Origin: an uncultured Lachnospiraceae bacterium
GTDB lineage: Bacteria > Bacillota > Clostridia > Lachnospirales > Lachnospiraceae
DNA length: 64,000 nucleotides
Reading direction: 5' to 3'
NCBI GenBank assembly: GCA_948470335.1
Contig: CAOKOL010000001.1
Span: forward strand, 62,001-126,000
Part shown: piece after piece, positions 26,815 through 36,484 of the stretch
How the letters are laid out: every line of letters starts with the position of its first letter
Numbering within the stretch: the stretch's first letter is position 1
Notes under the pieces: generated by a model
Database searches by the model: none
Seen by the model: only the letters and a program-made list of their open reading frames with translations
Told to the model about the DNA's origin: nothing
Position numbers and translations under genes: made by a program

Positions 26815-27192
26815 ATGCGGAAAACAGAAACCATGGTCCGGCGCTGCAAAACCATGTCCACCCTTCAAAAAATTCTGGGCGGCAAGTGGAAGCTGGAAAT
26901 TCTTTACTACATCGCTTTTTATGATATTCACCGGTTCGGCCAACTGCGCCGTCAACTGGGAGAGATCACCGAATCCTCCCTGACCAAACAGCTCCGGGAA
27001 CTGGAGGCCGACGGCTTTCTGACCCGTCATGACTTCCACGAAGTCCCTCCGCGGGTCGAATACCATCTGTCCGGCCTTGGAAAAAGCTTCATTGATGTGC
27101 TTGCTTATATGAAACAGTGGGGAGAGCAGAATCTGAATACCGAAATAACAGCGACCGATGCTACGGCATTGCCGCCGACGAACAGTATCTGA
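26815..27192 (+). CDS. HxlR-family transcriptional regulator
   Basis: 125 residues, a MarR-like winged helix. LGGKWKLEILYYIAF, RFGQLRRQLGEITESSLTKQLRELE and RVEYHLSGLGKS are the HxlR hallmarks. No conserved N-terminal sensing cysteine beyond CKTM at residue 11. HxlR proteins often respond to aldehydes or electrophiles and control a divergent gene; here that is the radical SAM gene. Confidence 0.92.
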   Translation: MRKTETMVRRCKTMSTLQKILGGKWKLEILYYIAFYDIHRFGQLRRQLGEITESSLTKQLRELEADGFLTRHDFHEVPPRVEYHLSGLGKSFIDVLAYMKQWGEQNLNTEITATDATALPPTNSI

Positions 27193-27263
27193 TGGCAGCT
27201 GAATACGGCTGTTTGGGGGCTGACGCGGAAATCGTGGTATTTCAGCGGTGGAATGAGGCATAA
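27192..27263 (+). CDS. Short coupled ORF of 23 residues, doubtful
   Basis: Begins in TGATG overlap with the HxlR stop codon and encodes MAAEYGCLGADAEIVVFQRW and three more residues. It could be a translated leaderless peptide or the degraded end of a lost downstream gene. No family recognised. Confidence 0.2.
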   Translation: MAAEYGCLGADAEIVVFQRWNEA

Positions 27264-27268
27264 CCTTT

Positions 27269-28546
27269 TTACGCGTTGCCAATTAGAACCGTCACCGTAA
27301 ACCGGTCCTCCGTATATGAAATATCCATCGTCCCATGATACTTTTCCACCATCTCCCGCACATTTGACAAACCCAGCCCATGGATGGTTCCGTCTTCTTT
27401 GTCGGAAATCAGCCGTCCTTTCTGCTCCGTGACCGCATTGTTTTTTGCATTGGTAATCTCACAGGTAAAATAACCGTTTTCCGCCACCCTGGCCTTGACT
27501 GACACATGCCTCTGTCTGACATCCGGGATTTTCATGGAAGCTTCGATGGCATTGTCCAGCGTATTGGAAAACAGGCAGCAGAGACTGATGGCGTCGATGC
27601 CCATCAGTTTATCCAGGTCAATATGAAAAAATCTGTCGATTTTATGTTCCTCCATCAGATTGTATTTGGCATTGAGAACGGCGTTGATAATACTGTTTTT
27701 GCAGAAAACACGGGTGCGGGCGGTCATCTGTTTTTCCAGTTCCCTCATATACTGCTGTGCTTCCTCCTGATTTCCGGAGACAAACAGAAACCGGATCGTA
27801 CTCAGATGATTGTTCATATCGTGACGAAACCGGCGGATTTCCGCCTGATTTTGTCCCAGTTCCTCATAATAGCTCCTTTGCAGCATCAGGTTTTTCCGCT
27901 CCATATTCTGCCGGACGCTGACGATAAAATATTCCGCAAGGGCGATACAGCCCAGATTGGCGGCAAAACAGGCAAAGGCGGCCGGCCACATCTGCCATGT
28001 TTTTGCCGGCGTGCAGTAGATACAGGTGGTAATGCTTACCAGAGAAGCCAGGCAGACCCCATCCATCACAATCCAGATCCTGTCATCAAACAACTGATCC
28101 ATCTGTCTCAGACGCTTTTCAAAATACCGGTAAATCCCATACCAGATCAGCAGATGCAGCATGGGATCGGCAATGGTACAGGCAATATCCACCGCTTTCG
28201 GCCAGCCCAGCCCTTTCCCAAAGTGACCCAGCATATCCAGGACAAGAAAGTTCTGGCTGATAACCAGCGGATAGAGTACCGCAACGGCGGCCAGCCTCTG
28301 CCAGACACTGCCCCGAAACGCAGTCAGCATCAGAAGGATGAACCAGATCAGATCCATCGTCACATTAAACAGGTCATTGGGAAAAATGATGATATTCGAC
28401 AGTATGGTGACGGAAAGATAAACGACCGCACTCCATATTTTCCCTTCTCTCTGTCTCGCGAAATAGGAAATAATCCTGTAAAGCAAAAACCCCTGCATAA
28501 AGTTCAGCAGATAGCTGATATAAGTAATCACAGACATCACGTTCAT
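27269..28546 (-). CDS. Agr-type GHKL sensor histidine kinase
   Basis: 425 residues. Six or so membrane helices in the first 210 residues. GHKL part: FRHDMNNHLSTIRFLFVSGN (phospho-His), LFSNTLDNAIEAS (N box), GLGLSNVREMVEKYHG (G box). A GGGAG ribosome site precedes the ATG. It follows its LytTR regulator by 112 bases. The pair diverges from a BceAB-like ABC transporter. No peptide pheromone gene is seen. Confidence 0.88.
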   Translation of the reverse strand: MNVMSVITYISYLLNFMQGFLLYRIISYFARQREGKIWSAVVYLSVTILSNIIIFPNDLFNVTMDLIWFILLMLTAFRGSVWQRLAAVAVLYPLVISQNFLVLDMLGHFGKGLGWPKAVDIACTIADPMLHLLIWYGIYRYFEKRLRQMDQLFDDRIWIVMDGVCLASLVSITTCIYCTPAKTWQMWPAAFACFAANLGCIALAEYFIVSVRQNMERKNLMLQRSYYEELGQNQAEIRRFRHDMNNHLSTIRFLFVSGNQEEAQQYMRELEKQMTARTRVFCKNSIINAVLNAKYNLMEEHKIDRFFHIDLDKLMGIDAISLCCLFSNTLDNAIEASMKIPDVRQRHVSVKARVAENGYFTCEITNAKNNAVTEQKGRLISDKEDGTIHGLGLSNVREMVEKYHGTMDISYTEDRFTVTVLIGNA

Positions 28547-28658
28547 TTTTATACTCCCTGCGGCATATTCGGACGTATCGCGCCCGCCCCTTATGTGCTG
28601 CGCGGCACTGAGACAAGATCTGCCTGCGGCCAGGCATCATGCCCTCTGGCTGCGGCGG

Positions 28659-29366
28659 CTACGACTGCAGCAGCAGACGCGCGAAGGCGATTTCCAGCGT
28701 CTGGCGGCAGGCACGGCTCACCGGAAATTCAAAAGGACCGCAGAAACAGCGATCTTTTTCCAGCGCGGTCACATAATTCATGTTTACCAGATGGCGGTTA
28801 TGACAGCGGACGAAGTAATCCGGCACTTCCTGTTCCACGGCATCCAGCTTCCCGTAAAAGCTGTGTGTTTCTCCGTTATCCAGGGCGGCCGCTACCTTTC
28901 TTTTATCGCTGGAAAAGGCCAGGATCTTTTTCAGCGGAATTTTTACGGTTCCCGCTTTCTGCTCCAGGATAAAATACCTCTCCCCGCTTTTCCCCAGCTC
29001 TTTAAGCGCCTGTTCCAGAACCCCCTGAATCTTATGCTCCTCATAGGGCTTTAATATATAATGAAAAGCATGAACCTCATACCCCTGAAATACAAAGTCA
29101 GGATATGCCGTCACGAAGATCAGAATCGTATCCGTATCCCGTTTCCTCAAAAGCCGGGCCGTGTCCATGCCGTTCAGCGTCTTCATCTCGATATCCAGAA
29201 AAAGGATATCCGGGCATTCCGTCTCCGGACGTGCCATAAGAGCCTCGCCGGAATCATATTCAAAAATCCGGTAATCCTCCCCCAAAAGCTGCAGTTTCCG
29301 CTCCAGGGGACCTCTCAGCGCTCTGCGCATGTGCGCTTCGTCATCGCAGATTCCTATATGAATCAT
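28659..29366 (-). CDS. LytTR-family response regulator
   Basis: 235 residues. Receiver: MIHIGICDDEAHMRRAL, Asp in DILFLDIEMKTLNGMDTAR, Lys in YILKPYEEHKI. LytTR domain: KIPLKKILAFSSDKRKV and YFVRCHNRHLVNMNYVTAL. The start at 29366 fits the conserved receiver N-terminus; the longer frame adds unlikely residues. Probably controls the divergent ABC transporter. Confidence 0.9.
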   Translation of the reverse strand: MIHIGICDDEAHMRRALRGPLERKLQLLGEDYRIFEYDSGEALMARPETECPDILFLDIEMKTLNGMDTARLLRKRDTDTILIFVTAYPDFVFQGYEVHAFHYILKPYEEHKIQGVLEQALKELGKSGERYFILEQKAGTVKIPLKKILAFSSDKRKVAAALDNGETHSFYGKLDAVEQEVPDYFVRCHNRHLVNMNYVTALEKDRCFCGPFEFPVSRACRQTLEIAFARLLLQS

Positions 29367-29448
29367 AATGATTTTCCTCTTGTTATACTTCTCTTTACGG
29401 CACATTTCTTCCGCAAACATAAACTGTATTTTACAGAGAACTTTCACA

Positions 29449-29478
29449 TTTGTAAATAGTCCCGCAGCACTTTACAAA
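29449..29478. promoter_or_regulatory. Inverted repeat TTTGTAAA-N14-TTTACAAA between regulator and transporter
   Basis: TTTGTAAA (29449-29456) and TTTACAAA (29471-29478) form a dyad in the 200-base divergent intergenic region, with a related TTTACAGA nearby. A candidate site for the LytTR regulator or another factor. Seen in sequence; binding is inferred. Confidence 0.4.
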
Positions 29479-29569
29479 ATCAGTGTCAAACATGACATTT
29501 GCCGAACTGCGTTTTCCGGAAAATTCTTGTAAAATAAATGCCATCAGAACGTTTAGGAGGTATCATGCC

Positions 29570-30454
29570 ATGCTGCAGGTTAAGCATTTATCAAAAAACT
29601 ATTCATCCGGAAGCCAGGTCTATCCGGTATTAAAAGATGTATCCCTGAAAGTGGAAAAAGGAGAATTCGTAGCCGTTATGGGACCTTCCGGCTCAGGAAA
29701 AACCACGCTTCTCAACTGCATCTCCTGTTTCATTCCCCATGAACAGGGGGAAATCCTTCTGGCCGGCAAGGACATTTCTCACCTGACGGGAACGGCACTG
29801 GCCAGAGTCCGAAACCGCCAGATGGGATTTGTGTTTCAGGATTTTATGCTTCTTGACGGATTGACCGTCTTTGAAAATATCTGTCTTCCCCAGATCATCG
29901 CCCACCGCCCGGTGGTGCAGATGGAAGAAAAGGCCAGAAATATCTGCCGTCTGTTCGGCATCGGAAAGATAATGGAAAAATACCCGGCCGAAATCTCCGG
30001 CGGAGAAAAACAACGCACCGCAGTGGCACGGGCGCTGATGAACCAGCCCTGCGTCATTCTGGCCGACGAGCCCACCGGAAATCTGGACAGTAAGTCCTGC
30101 AAGGCGGTAATCGACGCATTTATGCAGGCGAAAACGGAGCTGGGCGCTACAATCTTCATGGTAACTCACGACAGCTTTGCCGCCTCTTTCTGCGACAGGG
30201 TAATTGTCTTAAAAGACGGGGCGATTTACGGCGAGCTGAGACGGCAGGGGGACAGACGGGCATTTATGGACCAACTGCTGGATACAATCCGTACATTATC
30301 GGACGACGGCAGGCCGGCTGCCATGGAACCCGGACTCCCCTGCGACAGCGGAGAACGGGCCGAAGGCGCACACGGAATGTTTCACACCGCCGCCCTTCCC
30401 GCAGCTTACGAAAACGACACACGAAATATTCGAAACGAAGATACCAGGAGGTGA
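29570..30454 (+). CDS. ABC transporter ATP-binding protein (BceA/MacB-like)
   Basis: 294 residues. Walker A GPSGSGKTT, signature ISGGEKQRTAVARAL, Walker B CVILADEPTGNLDS, switch His in MVTHDSFAA. The C-terminus is extended by about 50 residues past the usual domain (after LLDTIRTLSDD). AGGAGG lies nine bases before the ATG at 29570. It is five bases ahead of the permease gene. Such pairs give resistance to, or sense, cell-envelope-active peptides. Confidence 0.9.
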   Translation: MLQVKHLSKNYSSGSQVYPVLKDVSLKVEKGEFVAVMGPSGSGKTTLLNCISCFIPHEQGEILLAGKDISHLTGTALARVRNRQMGFVFQDFMLLDGLTVFENICLPQIIAHRPVVQMEEKARNICRLFGIGKIMEKYPAEISGGEKQRTAVARALMNQPCVILADEPTGNLDSKSCKAVIDAFMQAKTELGATIFMVTHDSFAASFCDRVIVLKDGAIYGELRRQGDRRAFMDQLLDTIRTLSDDGRPAAMEPGLPCDSGERAEGAHGMFHTAALPAAYENDTRNIRNEDTRR

Positions 30455-30459
30455 CGGCA

Positions 30460-32559
30460 ATGACAATGAGCAAAATCACGGCAAAGCTGCGCGGAAACAA
30501 TCAGGGGCAGTACCGGCTTCTGGGTCTGTGTATTTCCATGTCCCTGCTTCTGGTAACTTCCTTTACCACCATGTTTTTCTCCCCTTCCGTCCAGGAATTC
30601 CTGCCGCCGGGCGGCGACACAAGAAAGCTGATGTGGCTGATGCTTTCTGTCGTGGCCGTCGGCTGCCTGATCTTCACCATGTACGGAAGCAGCCTGTTTT
30701 TCCGCAACAAAAGCAGGGAATTTGGTATTATGCTGGCGCTGGGACAGGAAAAGAAAGCGCTGGCCCGCCAACTGGCCGGGGAACTGACGGCCGTGGTGGG
30801 AAAATATGTCCTTTTCGGCATTCTCCCGGCCATACCGGCCTCCTGGCTGATCTGGAAGCTGTTTCAGTTTATGGTGGTCAGCACGGCGCAGACAGAATAC
30901 CGCATCGGAATCACGGGAGTTCTGGCAGGGCTTTTATTTGCGGCGGCGCTGACTTTCAGCATCCTGATCGCGGGAATCCGCTTTATCCGCCAGGCAAATG
31001 TGATGGATATTCTGAATGCCTGCCGGAAAACAGAGATGGTGCGGGAGATCAGACCCTGGTTCGGAAAACTTGGAGCGGCCCTTATCATTACGGGACTGTT
31101 TCTTGCCATGGCCATACCCCAGCTAACCGTCCGGCTGTTCCGGCAGGGAATGCCCGGAATCTGGAACCTGACTTATTTCATCTGCCTGGCCGGCCTGTAT
31201 CTGGTGATTTTAAGCGCCGTCGGCCATTCCAGAAAGGGTAAGCACCCTAAAAAATATTACCGCAATATCATTTCCACAAACCTGATGCGGTTTACGGCCA
31301 GACAGACCACCAGAAATATGTGCGTGATTGCCCTGCTGGTATTCGTCATCGTCGCTACGGCCTTCTGGGGCACGATGTATTATTTCAGTGCCACGGAAAG
31401 CGGCAGCGAAGCGCCCTATGACTATTCCCTCCATTTCCCGGCCGCGGAAGACCAGATCGGACGGACGGATATCGAAGATCTGGCCAAAAAATATGGAACT
31501 ACGCTGACTGCTTATGAGAATCTGCATTCGCTGGAATTAATCATCCGCTATACCGGTCGGGATATGAATGACCGGCGGCAGTACTTTGACGTGGAATATG
31601 AAAAACTGGCCTCTTTCGTATCGGCTTCCGATTTCGAAAAAATATCCGGGCAGACGGTTTCCCTGAACAAAGGAGAATACATGACGATTACGCAGGCAGG
31701 ATTTCAGCCTTCCATCTGGGTGGATGCCGACTGTCTGAACCTGATCCGTCACCCGGCCACAGGAGACGAGACGGCGCCGAAATTCCGGGGAACGGTGGAG
31801 TTTGACAACCTGGCGGTCAGCAACAGCAATCCGTTTGCATTCCTGCTGTCCGATGAGGACTATCTCCGGTTTTCCGAAGGTCTGACCGATGATTACAGAG
31901 AAAAACATATCTTTTTTAACGCGGCAAAGTCTGCTCTTGCCTATGATTTCGCAGCCGCGGTAAAACAGGCATATGTCACACATGCATCCGCGCGCTCGGC
32001 CCATTACAGTCTCTACGATGCCCATGAGGAAGCACTGGCTCTGGCAGAAGGCAGAGAATACGCCCTTGCCGGAGAAATTGACCTGTCGCCGGAGGATTTC
32101 CGGCTGCTGAACGACTGGAAATATGCCCCTTTTTCCAAAGTTCTGATACAGTCAGACGCCATGGAGCTGGTGGCTGTATTCGTGCTGCTCAGCATCTATA
32201 TCTCCATCATCTCCCTGACCGCGGCCGGAATCATGAGCTATATCAGAAGCATTACCATCGCCCTGGATAACCGTCAGCTTTTTGATAATCTGAAAAAACT
32301 GGGGGCTGACGACGCCTATGAAGAAAAAGTGATTCAGGTACAGCTCAGGAAAATCTTCGCCTACCCGGCAGCGGCAGGCTTCATGATCGTAGGGGTGTTC
32401 TCCCTGTTCCTGACTTATTTTAACGATATGCAGCTGCAGGCTTTCGAGGTGAAAATGCTGCTGATGGAAGGAGGGCTGATGACAGGAATCGGCTGTATTC
32501 TGTACGTGGTGTACAGGGCGGCTTATCGGAAGACGAAGGAGATTGTGGGGATTGGATGA
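30460..32559 (+). CDS. FtsX-family ABC permease (BceB-like)
   Basis: 699 residues. Helix 1 is at about residue 20, with groups of helices at about 60-180 and 220-290, a large extracytoplasmic domain at about 320-560, and three C-terminal helices with an FtsX motif. SREFGIMLALGQEKKAL near residue 88 and QLFDNLKKLGADDAY near the end are typical of BceB. AGGAGG precedes the ATG; an in-frame GTG three codons earlier overlaps the ribosome site. The usual BceRS pair is absent; a LytTR/GHKL pair is divergent instead. Confidence 0.87.
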   Translation: MTMSKITAKLRGNNQGQYRLLGLCISMSLLLVTSFTTMFFSPSVQEFLPPGGDTRKLMWLMLSVVAVGCLIFTMYGSSLFFRNKSREFGIMLALGQEKKALARQLAGELTAVVGKYVLFGILPAIPASWLIWKLFQFMVVSTAQTEYRIGITGVLAGLLFAAALTFSILIAGIRFIRQANVMDILNACRKTEMVREIRPWFGKLGAALIITGLFLAMAIPQLTVRLFRQGMPGIWNLTYFICLAGLYLVILSAVGHSRKGKHPKKYYRNIISTNLMRFTARQTTRNMCVIALLVFVIVATAFWGTMYYFSATESGSEAPYDYSLHFPAAEDQIGRTDIEDLAKKYGTTLTAYENLHSLELIIRYTGRDMNDRRQYFDVEYEKLASFVSASDFEKISGQTVSLNKGEYMTITQAGFQPSIWVDADCLNLIRHPATGDETAPKFRGTVEFDNLAVSNSNPFAFLLSDEDYLRFSEGLTDDYREKHIFFNAAKSALAYDFAAAVKQAYVTHASARSAHYSLYDAHEEALALAEGREYALAGEIDLSPEDFRLLNDWKYAPFSKVLIQSDAMELVAVFVLLSIYISIISLTAAGIMSYIRSITIALDNRQLFDNLKKLGADDAYEEKVIQVQLRKIFAYPAAAGFMIVGVFSLFLTYFNDMQLQAFEVKMLLMEGGLMTGIGCILYVVYRAAYRKTKEIVGIG

Positions 32560-32623
32560 GATATAGGTAAAGAATTTTCATCTTTGATGACATGAAAAGA
32601 CAGGAACAATTCACCTGTCTCAG

Positions 32624-32671
32624 CAAACAAAAGAAAGCGGGGAGTATCTCTGTCATAGAAATACTCTCCGC
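32624..32671 (-). terminator. Terminator after the Rpn-type nuclease gene
   Basis: On the minus strand GCGGAGAGTAT pairs with ATACTCCCCGC (one mismatch) and is followed by TTTCTTTTGTTTG. It also separates this gene from the convergent permease gene. Confidence 0.65.
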
Positions 32672-32740
32672 CCATACTCCCGTCATAATCACAAATCATT
32701 TGGTACTTTGAAAGTCTGCCCTTTTCCTTACTATCCGCTC

Positions 32741-33562
32741 TTATAAATTATTTCTTTTTTCTTTTCCTGCCATTTTCTCAATTTCCTCAATCGGCAGTTT
32801 CGTACCTTTCGCTATTTTTTCATAAGATAATTCTCCCATCAGAATAAAGGTACGCGCAATCTCTTTCCTCTCAGCCAGAGCAGCTTCATTTCTCATATCT
32901 TCCATAGCCTTACACATTTCCTGCACCCCTTTCGGATTTTCTTTCAAATACCTTGTACGTTCTGCCATTAAATCAAAATTCATATCATCGGCTTCCGTAC
33001 AGCTAAAATCATGCATCAGCTTTCCTATATCAGATTCCCCTCTGTATTCACCATTGACATACAGGATATGTTCTCCGTCTTCAAACCCTTTTCCGGTTGT
33101 CAGGTTCATTCTATCAATGATATAGAGCGGCTCACCCATTCCATAGAAATCTTCTTCTGTGATGAATATGGTATAAGTATCCGGCAATTCATTAAATTCC
33201 TGTCCCGCATCCAGATTCTCAATATCTAAAACGCTGGAATGATACCTTGCCCGATGTGGGTCAGCTCCCTTATCAGCCCTCTGAATTTCCAAATCATACC
33301 GTTTTCCCATAGAATCTATGCCGTATGCATCCAGACAAACAGAACGTGCTCCTGCCAGCCTTCTCATATCTTTCTGTGTCTCGCACCTTGTAATAACCAA
33401 ATCCTGCCTGCCCGTAATCACCCGCAGTACCAACTCTGCTAATGGAACATTATCCTTAAACAGACAGCGCATGAAATTATCATCAATAGGGCGAAACTCG
33501 CGCAGACGCTGTAAATCTTTCTGATGTTCCCGTTTTTTTCTCTGCTGTTCTGTCTTACTCAT
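32741..33562 (-). CDS. Rpn/PD-(D/E)XK nuclease family putative transposase
   Basis: 273 residues. Opens with a basic coiled stretch (KTEQQRKKREHQKDLQRLRE). Then come FRPIDDNFMRCLF, the nuclease-like core SVCLDAYGIDSMGKRYDLEIQ (Asp, then E-x-Q), ARYHSSVLD and YVNGEYRGESDIGKLMHDF. This matches the recombination-promoting nuclease family abundant in Lachnospiraceae. The C-terminus has a helix-turn-helix-like KIAKGTKLPIEEIEKMA. Such genes are often present in many copies and horizontally moved; no terminal repeats are visible. Confidence 0.85.
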   Translation of the reverse strand: MSKTEQQRKKREHQKDLQRLREFRPIDDNFMRCLFKDNVPLAELVLRVITGRQDLVITRCETQKDMRRLAGARSVCLDAYGIDSMGKRYDLEIQRADKGADPHRARYHSSVLDIENLDAGQEFNELPDTYTIFITEEDFYGMGEPLYIIDRMNLTTGKGFEDGEHILYVNGEYRGESDIGKLMHDFSCTEADDMNFDLMAERTRYLKENPKGVQEMCKAMEDMRNEAALAERKEIARTFILMGELSYEKIAKGTKLPIEEIEKMAGKEKRNNL

Positions 33563-33824
33563 TCAACATACCTTTTTCTCGACACTGGCGGCATTTCTCT
33601 TATATTATAATCAGAAACTGCCGGAAATACAACAGGAAGAAAGCCATTTTCAGCTTTCTTCCACCTTTATGTCTTAAAATCCGGATTCCGCTGACCACCG
33701 ATATCACGCCGTTTCAGTGCGGCGCAGGCGGCAGGAATCATGGAAGTGCATTCGCAAAATCCGACAAAACGCATTTTTGCGCAAGGCAAGCCTTTGACAT
33801 GGCACGTTTTGCCGGATACTCCGT
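33563..33824. other. Intergenic stretch with hairpins, no supported gene
   Basis: A perfect GGAAGAAAGC/GCTTTCTTCC hairpin lies near 33638-33660. A CGCAAAA/TTTTTGCG pairing lies near 33750-33782. A 60-codon minus-strand frame crosses the region with no ribosome site and is not called. An ATTATAA box near 33605 may be the promoter of the Rpn-type gene. The segment at 33690-33800 has the look of a dispersed intergenic repeat, but no second copy was found in the window. Confidence 0.3.
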
Positions 33825-33870
33825 AATAAAAAACGCGCTGTCCCGTCATACACTTAAAGACAGCGCGTTT
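33825..33870 (-). terminator. Terminator after the FtsX permease gene
   Basis: On the minus strand AAACGCGCTGTC pairs perfectly with GACAGCGCGTTT around a 16-base loop and is followed by a TTTTTTATTA run. Confidence 0.8.
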
Positions 33871-33876
33871 CTTTCA

Positions 33877-36480
33877 TCAGACATTCTCACTTCTGATCGT
33901 CTCTATGATATTCTTACGGTTCAGCCTGCCCATAGAATACCCCATAATCAGCGTCAGCAGCAGGAATACCGCCGCTGCCGAAATCAGGATGCCCTCCCAT
34001 GGCAGATAGAAAGAGGTTTCGATTCCCTGGGCCAGCGCCCGGTGAAATCCCACGGCCAGCAGAAGCCCTGCGGGAATCCCAAGAAGCAAAGCCTTTCCGC
34101 CGTAAAACAGCGTTTCCAGCCGGATCATTCGGCGAAATTCCCTGTCGGTCATGCCCACGGAGCGGAGCATGGCGAACTCCCGGCCTCTTAACTCCATATT
34201 GGTAGTGACCGTATTGAAGATATTGGTAACGCCGATCAGCGTAATCACCGTGATAAAACCGTAGAGAAAAATAGCGATCATCAGATACATGGACTGATTT
34301 TTCCGCATCTCCTGGGCCTGATTGAGAATATAAAAATCATACTCGGCCAGCTCCCGGCGAATCACGTCCTCCAACGCATCCGGTTCCTGGCAGCGGATAT
34401 GCACACTGATGTTGGAAGGCAGCAGCTCCTGATGTCGGTCCATCCAGTCATCGCTGACCACCAGATAAGCGCCGCCGTAATAATCGGTCAGGCACATCGG
34501 ACGCTCATCGGTCTGCAAAATCAGCTCGATTTCTTCCTTTTTATCATTCTCCCCCATCACCAGACCGCTGATTATGTCGCCCGGCTGATAGTCAAACATC
34601 ATCCCCTGATAATATTTTGATATGCCATTTTCCAGAACACGCTCCTGATAGCCCGCTATCAGAATCGCCTTATCTTCCGCCTCCTCCGGCGAAATCCCCA
34701 GCCTGCCGCAATACTCCTCATACCCTTTTTCTCCAATGGATACGAAGCTGAATCCTCCCGCTGTCTCGGCATAAGGAAATATCTCAAGATACTCCGGGTT
34801 AAAAGGAATCTGTTCAGGCGGCACCGTAATACTCCAGCTCATCCTGCGTATGTGGGCCAGCTCAACCCCGTCATAACCGGCGATCTCCATTGCCTTTTCA
34901 TAAAGCTCCTGCCGATAGTCGCCGTCTCCGCTGATACGCACGGAAAGCTGTTCGCCGTCGGTATTATAATAGATTTCGGAAGCCCGGAAAGCCAGCTTTG
35001 TAAAGGTGGTCAGTCCGATAAATACCGCCACGCTGGCCCCGATGGCGATCACCGTGGTCCTGTATTTTCCCCTGGCCCTGCGCAGATTTTTATAGGCAAT
35101 CACACCGCCGATGCCAAACAGACGGTTTACAAAACCGGGAATGCGCACTTCCCTCCGGCGGATTCCTTCCTCTGTGCCGCTGCGGATCGCGCTGATCGGA
35201 GACAGGCGTCCCGCCCTTCCGGCGGACTGTCCGGCAGACAGATATAGGGTGATGCCTGACAGCAGAATCCCCAGAACCATGGCCGGAACAGACACCGTAA
35301 AAACCAGTGGAATATCCGAGACAGATTCCATCATTCCTCCGGTTGCCCCCACCAGCACGGCTGTGGCCAGAATGCCGCACAGAATACCAAGGGGGATTCC
35401 CCATAATCCCATGGCAAGGGTCTCCTGATGTACCAGCCGCTTTCTCTGCTTTTTCGTGGCCCCCACGGAAGAAATCATGCCGTACATGCGCATTTTCTCC
35501 GTCAGCGCCATGGAAAAACTGCTTCGGATACAAAATACACTGGCTGTCATAATCACCAGAATCGCCAGTCCCGCCATGCTGTACAGCATTCGCTGGGAAC
35601 CGCCGGAAAAGAGAAGCAACTGCCATTTCAGCAGCCAGATATTGCTTGCCACCCCGGAAGCAATCCCAGTCACCTGCTTCCTCTCCTCCTCCGTCAGCTC
35701 TGTCCCGTCAGAATATTTCTGATACAATTCCTGAGAGATTCCCATCAGACCGGCAGTCACCTTCTCCCGGTTTCTCAGCCCCCTGGCCGTATAAACAGCA
35801 TAAAGATCCGCCGGCACGCCGCAGTTTTCCGCATCCAGCCAGATGCAGGCGGTATAGCTTCCGAAAGAAACATAATCCATATTTTTCGGCTGCTCCAGAA
35901 TCCCCACGATTGTATAGCGCTGACGGTCCTGGGGCCGGAACTGCTCCTCCCCTTCCTCATAAGGATCGCCCGGTCCAAGCCGGTATCCATCCGACGAAGC
36001 TCTGTAGCCTGTACTCAACTCCAGGCTGTCTCCCAGTCCGACGGTCCCGTTTGCGGCCGCAACCGCCTGTCGGCTCAGCGCCAGCTCCCCCGGCGCCTGC
36101 GGAAATCGTCCTTCTTCCAGATGAAACGCCGCTGCCGCCGCGCCATTTTCATCCATGGCATGCAGATACAGATACGGCTTTTCCGAATTCCCGCTTTCTT
36201 CAAACAGCCCATACCCGGCCTCCCGGACATAGCCCAGCTTCTCAATATTCCGGTTTTCCTCAAAATATTTTCGGTTCTCCGGGCTGACTTCCTCAAATTT
36301 ATAATGATAATCTCCGCTCTCCGCCTTCTCATAGGCAATCAGCGACGCCCTGAGGCTTTCCGCCATATTGGCCACGGTAGTAATCAGGGCGGTAGACAGA
36401 ATAATACCGATAATCGTGACTACGGTGCGTTTCGGGTTTAATTTCAGTGTCCGATAAGTAAGCTTCTGCATCACGTCCAT
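33877..36480 (-). CDS. FtsX-family ABC permease, large
   Basis: 867 residues. N-terminal helix (TVVTIIGIILSTALITTVAN), a first extracytoplasmic domain, three helices around 280-400 with an FtsX motif (MRMYGMISSVGATKKQRKR), a helix near 465, a second extracytoplasmic domain, then three C-terminal helices with a second FtsX motif (GREFAMLRSVGMTDREF). Matches permeases of Vex/antimicrobial-peptide export or sensing systems. GGGAGG precedes the ATG. It starts four bases after the ATPase stop. Operon order on the minus strand is regulator, kinase, ATPase, permease. Confidence 0.88.
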   Translation of the reverse strand: MDVMQKLTYRTLKLNPKRTVVTIIGIILSTALITTVANMAESLRASLIAYEKAESGDYHYKFEEVSPENRKYFEENRNIEKLGYVREAGYGLFEESGNSEKPYLYLHAMDENGAAAAAFHLEEGRFPQAPGELALSRQAVAAANGTVGLGDSLELSTGYRASSDGYRLGPGDPYEEGEEQFRPQDRQRYTIVGILEQPKNMDYVSFGSYTACIWLDAENCGVPADLYAVYTARGLRNREKVTAGLMGISQELYQKYSDGTELTEEERKQVTGIASGVASNIWLLKWQLLLFSGGSQRMLYSMAGLAILVIMTASVFCIRSSFSMALTEKMRMYGMISSVGATKKQRKRLVHQETLAMGLWGIPLGILCGILATAVLVGATGGMMESVSDIPLVFTVSVPAMVLGILLSGITLYLSAGQSAGRAGRLSPISAIRSGTEEGIRRREVRIPGFVNRLFGIGGVIAYKNLRRARGKYRTTVIAIGASVAVFIGLTTFTKLAFRASEIYYNTDGEQLSVRISGDGDYRQELYEKAMEIAGYDGVELAHIRRMSWSITVPPEQIPFNPEYLEIFPYAETAGGFSFVSIGEKGYEEYCGRLGISPEEAEDKAILIAGYQERVLENGISKYYQGMMFDYQPGDIISGLVMGENDKKEEIELILQTDERPMCLTDYYGGAYLVVSDDWMDRHQELLPSNISVHIRCQEPDALEDVIRRELAEYDFYILNQAQEMRKNQSMYLMIAIFLYGFITVITLIGVTNIFNTVTTNMELRGREFAMLRSVGMTDREFRRMIRLETLFYGGKALLLGIPAGLLLAVGFHRALAQGIETSFYLPWEGILISAAAVFLLLTLIMGYSMGRLNRKNIIETIRSENV

Positions 36481-36484
36481 GTTT

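Noticed and set aside
27506..28972. Plus-strand open frame of 488 codons opposite the GHKL kinase and LytTR genes
   Set aside because: Antisense shadow; the minus-strand proteins carry complete kinase and regulator motifs.
33667..33849. Minus-strand 60-codon frame between the Rpn-type gene and the FtsX gene
   Set aside because: No ribosome site, runs into the terminator stem, and looks like translated intergenic repeat.
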